A stretch of DNA of 64,000 nucleotides from a gamma proteobacterium L18 (lineage in GTDB: Bacteria > Pseudomonadota > Gammaproteobacteria > Pseudomonadales > Pseudomonadaceae), in the NCBI GenBank assembly GCA_000497835.1, contig KI547169.1, positions 437,853 to 501,852 of the forward strand, in the 5' to 3' direction. The notes beneath the pieces were generated by a model, which was given only the letters and a program-made list of their open reading frames with translations, was not told the DNA's origin and ran no database searches. Positions 58,156-64,000 of this stretch are shown one piece after another. The stretch's first letter is position 1, and each line of letters opens with the position of its first letter. The translations under genes and the position numbers were made by a program.

Positions 58156-60367
58156 GGATCGGGATGCTCAGGCGCTCCAGCAGAGTGTCCTGGGCACTGC
58201 GCGGGTTCTGGTTGCCGGTTGGCGAGCTACGCACGTAGCGGCCGTCCGGTTGCAGAATCCACGAGTGGGTGTTGTCGGTCAGGTAGCTTTCCAGCTCCTT
58301 CTTCACCCGCAGGATCAGCTTCTTGCCCTCTACCGGGAAGCAAGTCTCGACACGCTTGTCCAGGTTGCGCTCCATCCAGTCGGCGCTGGACAGGAACATC
58401 TGCTCCTCGCCACCATTGCTGAAGTAGAACACCCGCGTGTGCTCCAGGAAGCGACCGATGATCGAGCGCACCTGAATGTTATGCGACACCCCGGCAATGC
58501 CCGGGCGCAGGCAGCACATGCCACGCACCACCAGGTCGATACGCACGCCCGACTGGCTGGCCTTGTACAGCGCGCGGATGATCTTCGGATCGGTCAGCGA
58601 GTTGAACTTGGCGATGATGTGCGCCGGCTTGCCTTCCAGGGCGAACTGGGTCTCGCGGGCAATCATGTCGAGCATGCCCTTCTTCAGTGTGAACGGCGCG
58701 TGCAGCAGCTTCTTCATGCGCAGGGTCTTGCCCATGCCGATCAGCTGGCTGAACAGCTTGCCCACGTCTTCGCACAAGGCGTCGTCGGAGGTCAGCAGGC
58801 TGTAGTCGGTGTACAAGCGCGCGTTGCCGGCGTGGTAGTTGCCGGTACCCAGGTGGGCGTAGCGCACGATCTCGCCGGCTTCACGGCGCAGGATCAGCAT
58901 CATCTTGGCGTGAGTCTTGAAGCCCACCACGCCGTAGATCACCACGGCGCCGGCAGCTTGCAGGCGGCTGGCCATCTGCAGGTTGGACTCTTCGTCGAAA
59001 CGGGCGCGCAGTTCAATGACCGCGGTCACTTCCTTGCCGTTACGCGCGGCGTCCACCAGCGCATCGACGATTTCCGAGTTGGCGCCGCTGCGGTACAGGG
59101 TCTGGCGCACGGCCAGCACATGCGGGTCCTTGGCGGCCTGGCGCAGCAGGTCGACCACGGGGGTGAACGACTCGAACGGGTGCAACAACAGGATGTCCTG
59201 CTTGCTGATCACGCTGAAGATGTTCTCGCTGTTCTGCAGCAGCTTGGGGATGGCCGGGGTGAACGGCTTGTATTGCAGCTCCGGATGACTGTCCAGGCCG
59301 GTGATGCTGAACAGGCGCGTGAGGTTGACCGGGCCATTGACCTGGTACAGCTCCGATTCCGCCAGGCTGAACTGCTTGAGCAAATAGTCGGACAGGTGTT
59401 TGGGGCAGGTATCGGCCACTTCCAGGCGCACGGCGTCACCGTAGCGACGCGAGAACAGCTCGCCGCGCAGCGCGCGGGCCAGGTCTTCGACGTCTTCGGT
59501 GTCCACGGCCAGGTCGGCGTTACGGGTCAGGCGGAATTGGTAGCAGCCCTTCACCTTCATGCCCTGGAACAGGTCATCGGCGTGAGCGTGGATCATCGAC
59601 GACAGGAACACGAAGTTGTCGCCGGCACCGGACACTTCCTCCGGCACACGGATGACCCGCGGCAGCAGGCGCGGCGCTGGGATGATTGCCAGACCCGAAT
59701 CGCGACCGAAGGCATCGATACCTTCCAGCTCGACGATGAAGTTCAGGCTCTTGTTCACCAGCAACGGGAACGGGTGAGTCGGGTCCAGGCCGATGGGGGT
59801 GATGATCGGCGCGATTTCGTCACGGAAATAGCGGCGCACCCAGGTCTTGAGCTTGGTGGTCCAGTTGCGACGACGGATAAAGCGTACCTGGTGCTTTTCC
59901 AGCTCCGGCAGCAGGATATCGTTGAGGATCGCGTACTGGCGGTCTACATGGCCGTGGACCAGCTCGCTGATGCGCGCCAGCGCCTGGTGCGGCTGCAGGC
60001 CGTCGGCACCCGCCTGTTCACGGGCAAAGGTGATCTGCTTCTTCAGGCCCGCCACGCGGATCTCGAAGAACTCGTCCAGGTTGCTGGAGAAGATCAGCAG
60101 GAACTTCAAGCGCTCCAGCAGCGGGTAGGACTCATCCAGAGCCTGTTCCAGCACGCGGATGTTGAATTGCAACTGGGACAGCTCGCGATGGATGTACAGG
60201 CTGCTGTCATCCAGGCCTGGCACCGCAGCGGGCAGGGGCGCGGTGGCAGCGGCGGTTTCGGCAACGGGCTCTTCGATCGGTTCCATCGCCGGTGGCGTTT
60301 CGATGATCTGCTCAAGCACTGGCTGTGCTTCTTTCACGGCAGTTTCGTGAAGTCCTTCGTTATTCAT
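58142..60367 (-). CDS. ppk: Polyphosphate kinase 1
   Basis: A 741-residue enzyme that makes polyphosphate from ATP. The PPK1 N domain begins [20 protein letters not shown]. The catalytic histidine region is [16 protein letters not shown] with [20 protein letters not shown], and the Arg/Lys-rich ATP site follows ([18 protein letters not shown]). The N-terminal 50 residues are an extra Pro/Glu-rich extension. A PhoB-box promoter lies upstream, with a short ORF between it and the start. hemB, often next to ppk in other pseudomonads, is not adjacent. Confidence 0.95.
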   Translation of the reverse strand: MNNEGLHETAVKEAQPVLEQIIETPPAMEPIEEPVAETAAATAPLPAAVPGLDDSSLYIHRELSQLQFNIRVLEQALDESYPLLERLKFLLIFSSNLDEFFEIRVAGLKKQITFAREQAGADGLQPHQALARISELVHGHVDRQYAILNDILLPELEKHQVRFIRRRNWTTKLKTWVRRYFRDEIAPIITPIGLDPTHPFPLLVNKSLNFIVELEGIDAFGRDSGLAIIPAPRLLPRVIRVPEEVSGAGDNFVFLSSMIHAHADDLFQGMKVKGCYQFRLTRNADLAVDTEDVEDLARALRGELFSRRYGDAVRLEVADTCPKHLSDYLLKQFSLAESELYQVNGPVNLTRLFSITGLDSHPELQYKPFTPAIPKLLQNSENIFSVISKQDILLLHPFESFTPVVDLLRQAAKDPHVLAVRQTLYRSGANSEIVDALVDAARNGKEVTAVIELRARFDEESNLQMASRLQAAGAVVIYGVVGFKTHAKMMLILRREAGEIVRYAHLGTGNYHAGNARLYTDYSLLTSDDALCEDVGKLFSQLIGMGKTLRMKKLLHAPFTLKKGMLDMIARETQFALEGKPAHIIAKFNSLTDPKIIRALYKASQSGVRIDLVVRGMCCLRPGIAGVSHNIQVRSIIGRFLEHTRVFYFSNGGEEQMFLSSADWMERNLDKRVETCFPVEGKKLILRVKKELESYLTDNTHSWILQPDGRYVRSSPTGNQNPRSAQDTLLERLSIPILTVR

Positions 60368-60401
60368 CTAGCGATCCTGAAGGGCTCAATTGCCCTCTCA
60401 T

Positions 60402-60554
60402 TCAGTTGAGCGGCACGGTTTGCGAATCAGGTGAGGCTGGGCATGGCACGATCATATCGTCACCAGCACCGATAAAGGCACTGACGAGGCGGGACGCCAA
60501 CTCATCACACTGACGGTGGCTGGAGGGCAGGCGCAGGGCGCGGGCACGGCTCAC
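60402..60554 (-). CDS. Candidate 50-residue leader ORF upstream of ppk
   Basis: A GTG-start ORF with an AGGAG ribosome binding site exactly 6 nt upstream (minus strand, 60561-60565). It ends 34 bp before the ppk ATG. The product starts VSRARALRLPSSHRQCDELA and is soluble. Codons are GC-rich at third positions in the first half. It lies downstream of the Pho promoter, so it would be translated on the ppk mRNA. I recognise no family. It could be a leader peptide or a small protein; chance remains possible. Confidence 0.4.
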   Translation of the reverse strand: MSRARALRLPSSHRQCDELASRLVSAFIGAGDDMIVPCPASPDSQTVPLN

Positions 60555-60593
60555 GGCAAACTCCTGGGCCCACGCGTGCGGGCCGGCGCGACA

Positions 60594-60637
60594 GTTATAA
60601 GCGGGCATTATGACGTTTGCATGACAATCTTGCGTCA
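60594..60637 (-). promoter_or_regulatory. PhoB-box promoter of ppk
   Basis: Read on the minus strand, three 11-bp repeats TTGACGCAAGA, TTGTCATGCAA and ACGTCATAATG (about 60606-60638) match the CTGTCATAWAW Pho unit. The core 18-mer TTGTCATGCAAACGTCAT (60610-60627) has 12-13 of 18 consensus positions. A -10 TATAAC (60594-60599) lies 10 bp after the last TCAT, the canonical Pho spacing. Confidence 0.65.
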
Positions 60638-60761
60638 AGCCCCTGCAGACAGCGTTGCCCATTGTCATTCTGCACGCTGTTCACGTCGAGACACATTTCG
60701 ACACTTTCACGAATGGCCGCGACGCGTTAGGCTGCGCGTTCATTTCGCCAGCATCCAGACA
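60638..60761. other. Gap between the Pho promoter and dedA
   Basis: The remaining part of a 394-bp space between ppk and dedA. Besides the leader ORF and Pho boxes, it contains a TTGTCAT word (60663) and no ORF or terminator that I can support. The dedA promoter is presumably here. Confidence 0.35.
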
Positions 60762-61352
60762 ATGCTCCAACAATTTCTGCAGGATTTCGGCTATCTGGCC
60801 CTCTTTCTAGGTACGTTTTTCGAAGGCGAGACGATTCTGGTCCTGGCCGGGTTTCTTGCGTTCCGCGGATACATGGATATCAACCTGGTCGTCGTGGTGG
60901 CCTTTTTTGGCAGCTACGCAGGTGACCAGCTCTGGTACTTCCTGGGGCGCAAGCATGGGCGCAAGCTTCTGGCACGCAAGCCGCGCTGGCAACTCATGGG
61001 CGACCGGGCGCTGGAGCACATCCGCAAGCACCCGGACATCTGGGTGCTGAGCTTCCGCTTCGTCTATGGCCTGCGCACCGTGATGCCGGTGGCCATCGGC
61101 CTGTCCGGCTACCCGCCGCGTCGCTACCTGCTGCTCAATGGCATCGGTGCCGCCGTATGGGCCACGGTGCTGGCGCTGGCCGCCTACCACTTTGGCGCCA
61201 TCCTGGAAGGTATGCTGGGCAACATCAAGAAATACGAGCTGTGGGTGCTGGGTGGCCTGTTGCTGCTGGGCGGCCTGCTGTGGCTGCGTCGGCGCATCAA
61301 GGCGGCGCGTGTGGCGCGCAACAAGACGGCTGCCAATCAGCCGGCCGAGTAA
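60762..61352 (+). CDS. DedA/SNARE-associated family membrane protein
   Basis: A 196-residue inner-membrane protein of the DedA family, proposed lipid scramblases/flippases linked to undecaprenyl phosphate or phosphatidylethanolamine recycling. Typical features are the FFEGETILVLAGFLAFRG segment with the membrane-embedded acidic residue, GSYAGDQLWYFLGRKHGRKL, and FRFVYGLRTVMPVAIGLSGY. The ATG at 60762 (MLQQFLQDFGY) is chosen; the open frame to 60516 is non-homologous. It has a basic C-terminal tail. Confidence 0.88.
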   Translation: MLQQFLQDFGYLALFLGTFFEGETILVLAGFLAFRGYMDINLVVVVAFFGSYAGDQLWYFLGRKHGRKLLARKPRWQLMGDRALEHIRKHPDIWVLSFRFVYGLRTVMPVAIGLSGYPPRRYLLLNGIGAAVWATVLALAAYHFGAILEGMLGNIKKYELWVLGGLLLLGGLLWLRRRIKAARVARNKTAANQPAE

Positions 61353-61434
61353 CCTACGCTGAACCCAACGTGGCCCCTGTGTTCCATGTACTGATAAGCT
61401 CAGAGAGACAGGGACAGCGTTGGGAGAAGCTAGC

Positions 61435-62091
61435 ATGACCAAGAAAGTTGCCGTAATCCTTTCCGGCTGTGGCGTCTATGACGGCGCCGAAATCCACGAA
61501 AGCGTGATCACCCTGCTGCGCCTCAATCAGCGCGGCGCCCAGGTTCAATGCTTCGCCCCGAACATTGAGCAGATGCACGTGATCAACCACCTCACCGGCG
61601 AAGAAATGCCCGAGACCCGCAACGTGCTGGTGGAATCGGCGCGCATCGCCCGTGGCGAGGTCAAGGACCTGGCCCACGCCGATGCCGATGAATTCGACGC
61701 CCTGATCGTGCCAGGCGGCTTTGGCGCCGCCAAAAACCTCTCCAACTTCGCCACCCAGGGCGCCGGTTGCACCGTCAACGCGCAGTTGCTGGAACTGGCC
61801 GAAGCTTTCGCCGAGGCCGGCAAACCGGTGGGGCTGATCTGCATCTCCCCTGCCCTGGCCGCCAAGATCTACGGCCCGGGCGTGACCTGCACCATCGGCA
61901 CCGACGCGGACACCGCCAAGGCCATCGACAAAATGGGCGGCACCCATGAGCCGTGCGCGGTCAGTGAGATTGTCGAAGACACCGCGCGCAAGCTGGTGAG
62001 CACCCCGGCGTACATGAGTGCCCAGTCCATTGGCGAGGCGGCTGAAGGCATCAACAAGTTGGTGGACCGGGTGCTGGAGTTGGCCCTGTAG
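61435..62091 (+). CDS. elbB: Isoprenoid biosynthesis glyoxalase ElbB
   Basis: A 218-residue DJ-1/PfpI-superfamily protein. The nucleophile elbow is LICISPALAAKIYG (Cys near residue 135), and the front strand has VAVILSGCGVYDGAEIHES. ElbB homologues have weak glyoxalase activity and were found near isoprenoid genes. GGGAGA lies 6-7 bp before the ATG. It is monocistronic. Confidence 0.9.
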   Translation: MTKKVAVILSGCGVYDGAEIHESVITLLRLNQRGAQVQCFAPNIEQMHVINHLTGEEMPETRNVLVESARIARGEVKDLAHADADEFDALIVPGGFGAAKNLSNFATQGAGCTVNAQLLELAEAFAEAGKPVGLICISPALAAKIYGPGVTCTIGTDADTAKAIDKMGGTHEPCAVSEIVEDTARKLVSTPAYMSAQSIGEAAEGINKLVDRVLELAL

Positions 62092-62110
62092 CTGCAATTG
62101 TCTTGAAACC

Positions 62111-62190
62111 GCGTCGTGTGCATCGCGACCAAGGTCGGCTCCTACGCCGTCCGTGGTAGGAGTCGGCCTTGGCCGCGATGCAGGCGACGC
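62111..62190. repeat. Palindromic intergenic repeat, family C
   Basis: Inverted arms around CATCGCGACCAAGGTCGGCT (left) and GTAGGAGTCGGCCTTGGCCG (right), with compensatory changes relative to the copies at 23881 and 40639. It lies between convergent elbB and yaiI. Confidence 0.8.
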
Positions 62191-62228
62191 CTTCCGTAGC
62201 TGCCGCAAGCACCCCACGCATCCACAGA

Positions 62229-62681
62229 TCAGCCCCGCGCCAAACGCGTCAGGATGCGGTCCAGGCTGTTGGCAAAAGCCTGCTTGTCCTTGTCGCCATA
62301 ACCCGCCTGGCCACCGCCCACCTGCCCCTGCTCGCGCAGGTCGGTAAACAGGTTTCGCACGGCCAGGCGCTCGCCCATGTTCTTCTCGTCGAACTCCTTG
62401 CCACGCGGGTCCAGGCAGGCGACGCCCTTTTTCACCAGCCTATCGGCCAACGGCACGTCGCTGCAAATCACCAGCTCACCGGGCACGGCGTGTTCCACCA
62501 GGTAATCATCAGCGGCATCCGGTCCGGCCGGCACTACCACCAGTTTCACACAGGTGAAGGCCGGCTTGATCAGCGGCACGCCCGCCACCATCAGCACTTC
62601 GAACTGGCGCTTGAGCGCGAATTTGATGACTTGGTCCTTGGCCGCCTTGGGGCAGGCGTCGGCATCGATCCATACACGCAT
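62229..62681 (-). CDS. yaiI: UPF0178 (DUF188) family protein YaiI
   Basis: A 150-residue protein beginning MRVWIDADACPKAAKDQVIK, the DUF188 signature with conserved acidic residues resembling PIN-like nuclease folds. DADVVICSDVPLADRLVKKG-type spacing is seen in LVICSDVPLADRLVKKG. It may be a metal-dependent nuclease; no function is established. It is monocistronic. Confidence 0.88.
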   Translation of the reverse strand: MRVWIDADACPKAAKDQVIKFALKRQFEVLMVAGVPLIKPAFTCVKLVVVPAGPDAADDYLVEHAVPGELVICSDVPLADRLVKKGVACLDPRGKEFDEKNMGERLAVRNLFTDLREQGQVGGGQAGYGDKDKQAFANSLDRILTRLARG

Positions 62682-62922
62682 GGTTCACTCACAGCAGGGA
62701 AAACGGCCGCCATTGTACGTCACGGCCAAGGGCGGTCGCTTGGGCGCTGAAGACCGTTGAACCATTAAATAGTTCACTAACTAGTTTGTTTTCGTTACAA
62801 TTTTATTGATAGCAAATTGACATTGTCGTTTTTCAGATACAAAGACGATTTCGTTGCGTGGCAATACCGATGGGCGCAGGGAAGCCGTTTCACCCCTTTA
62901 TGAATGCAAGGAAGTAATGTTC

Positions 62923-63429
62923 ATGTTCAAGCAAACCGTGGCTGTTCTCTCTCTCGCTGCCGTACTCGCCGGCTGCCAAGCCACTGGCGAGGACTACCAG
63001 GCAGACGTGTTCGACGCCAGCCAGGTCAACACCAAACAGCCTGCCAAGACTGTTCAGATCCTGACCGTTTCCCCTACCAAGATCAAAGTCAGCAACGCCT
63101 CCAACCGTCAGGCAGCTCAGGTTGTCGGCGGCCTGCTGGGCGCTGTCGGTGGCGGCGCGCTGGGAGCCAAGCATAACGGCGATACCGCCCTGATCGGCGC
63201 GGTCGGCGGCGGCGCAGCCGGTGCCCTGGCAGGCTCCATGGTCAACGAAACCAGCCTGGTACCAGGCGTGCTGCTGGGCTACTCCGAAGACGGCAAGATC
63301 TACACCTCGGCCCAGGTTGGCAAGCCTTGCCAATTCGCGCCAGGCAGCGTCTCGCTGATGGTGATGATGCTCAACAACGAAACCCGCATCCAGCCTAACG
63401 CCACCTGCCCAGAACCTGTCAAAGGCTGA
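62923..63429 (+). CDS. Glycine-zipper lipoprotein
   Basis: A 168-residue probable lipoprotein. The N-terminus is MFKQTVAVLSLAAVLAGC, where LAGC is the lipobox. A glycine-zipper segment lies at about residues 66-105 (VVGGLLGAVGGGALGAKH, then LIGAVGGGAAGALAGSM). The C-terminal part contains GVLLGYSEDGKIYTSAQVG and a paired Cys pattern. It resembles the SlyB/Pcp group only in the zipper. AAGGA lies upstream; the ATG at 62917 is an alternative start. Upstream is a strong TTGACA (62817-62822) in AT-rich DNA. Confidence 0.75.
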   Translation: MFKQTVAVLSLAAVLAGCQATGEDYQADVFDASQVNTKQPAKTVQILTVSPTKIKVSNASNRQAAQVVGGLLGAVGGGALGAKHNGDTALIGAVGGGAAGALAGSMVNETSLVPGVLLGYSEDGKIYTSAQVGKPCQFAPGSVSLMVMMLNNETRIQPNATCPEPVKG

Positions 63430-63437
63430 AATCGAGC

Positions 63438-63968
63438 ATGAATCGCACACTCATTGCCTTGACCCTGTCGCTGCTGGCGGCCCAGGCCGATGCCGGGCAG
63501 TTCGACCAGTTACGTCAGATCGAAGTACAGCAACAGCAAGTGGAGGCAGCTCAGCAGGCCGCCTACCAGCGCCAGTGGCAAGAGCAGCAGGCCAAGGCCC
63601 AGGCCCGTGATGAGGCCAACCGCCGTGCACGTGCTGCCGCCCAGGCCCGTGCTGCCGAACAGGCTGCTGCCGAACGCAAGGCCGTTGCCCAGGAAAACAC
63701 TCGCCTGCGTACCCGTGCCGAACAACAGGAAGATGAAGACCGCGCCCTGGACATCGAAGAGCGCAAGCTCAAGCTGCAAGCGATGAAAGCCAAGGCCGAT
63801 CGCGCCAACGACTACATCGACGCCGACCTGCGCAGCAGCGCTGCCCAGACCGATGTGGTGCAGTCCAAGGCGGACGCCACGCGCAATGTCAGCTCCGGCA
63901 CCAAGGCGCTGCTGGAAGACACCGGCAAGGCCGACGTCAACCGCTCCAGCAAATGGTTCGGTAACTGA
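63438..63968 (+). CDS. DUF5384-like periplasmic coiled-coil protein
   Basis: A 176-residue exported protein. The signal peptide is MNRTLIALTLSLLAAQADAG. Residues 25 to about 135 form a long charged coiled coil rich in Gln, Ala, Arg and Glu (EAAQQAAYQRQWQEQQAKAQ). The C-terminus is short and polar. It resembles DUF5384 proteins, whose function is unknown. It starts 8 bp after the glycine-zipper lipoprotein stop, so the two are co-transcribed and may act together in the envelope. Confidence 0.78.
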   Translation: MNRTLIALTLSLLAAQADAGQFDQLRQIEVQQQQVEAAQQAAYQRQWQEQQAKAQARDEANRRARAAAQARAAEQAAAERKAVAQENTRLRTRAEQQEDEDRALDIEERKLKLQAMKAKADRANDYIDADLRSSAAQTDVVQSKADATRNVSSGTKALLEDTGKADVNRSSKWFGN

Positions 63969-63982
63969 TACGTCAGAAACGC

Positions 63983-64000
63983 AAAAGCCCACTTCGGTGT
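63983..64000 (+). terminator. Left half of a probable terminator, cut by the window end
   Basis: AAAAGCCCAC TTCG GTGT runs to the last base. The CAC/GTG arms and the UUCG tetraloop predict a hairpin that would continue with GGGCTTTT outside the window. Confidence 0.5.

Overview
The window reads as one contiguous stretch of a Pseudomonas chromosome, most likely of the P. putida group. The basis is high GC, dense operons, and gene neighbourhoods typical of pseudomonads: zapB-like/zapA/6S RNA/fthC; pepP-ubiH-ubiI; rho-trxA; ppx-ppk; ompR-envZ; and Pseudomonas-type DUF2388 and UPF0149 proteins. I see no prophage, insertion sequence, CRISPR array, tRNA or rRNA. The content is mostly housekeeping, with a few accessory genes and many palindromic intergenic repeats.

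Layout. 0-5 kb: the 3' end of a sigma-54 activator (DctD type), a thioesterase, the nudE-cysQ pair divergent from yrfG, fdhD, and a glycine-zipper protein. 5-15 kb: a hydroxyacyl-CoA dehydrogenase/thioesterase pair, pckA, redox chaperone hslO, a PAP2-family membrane protein, hslR, the ribosomal-protein S6 modification pair rimB-rimK, and ompR-envZ. 15-27 kb: tex with a thioesterase, gshA, argE-argA, a CYTH/CHAD triphosphatase, an Lrp-type regulator divergent from a small ACT-like protein, an orphan GspE-type ATPase, and a DUF2388 protein. 27-35 kb: the glycine cleavage operon gcvT-gcvH-gcvP and a two-gene ferric-iron ABC importer. 35-41 kb: ygfB-pepP-ubiH-ubiI (ubiquinone hydroxylation), then zapB-like/zapA, 6S RNA, fthC and an unlisted 46-residue membrane protein. 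41-50 kb: a more accessory stretch with an EVE protein, a FliL-like protein, a quinone oxidoreductase, a lipase-like hydrolase of unknown role, chaC, a PagP-like barrel, a ferredoxin reductase with ubiD, and an O-acyltransferase between ubiD and rho. 50-64 kb: rho, trxA, a FadR-type regulator divergent from a polar amino-acid ABC importer, ppx and ppk convergent, a DedA protein, elbB, yaiI and two envelope genes.

Functional links are visible for one-carbon metabolism (gcvTHP, fthC), ubiquinone synthesis (ubiD, ubiH, ubiI), arginine and glutathione (argA, argE, gshA, chaC), polyphosphate (ppk, ppx), and ribosome or stress care (rimB, rimK, hslR, hslO, tex, rho, trxA).

The most interesting new signals are regulatory. 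They are a PhoB-box promoter driving a leader ORF ahead of ppk; a 178-bp element with perfect 36-bp inverted arms before ppx; triple GAAGTTTC sites before the PagP-like gene; dyads before pckA and between the Lrp and ACT-like genes; and a hairpin at the gcvP ribosome binding site. No clearly novel multi-gene system was found.
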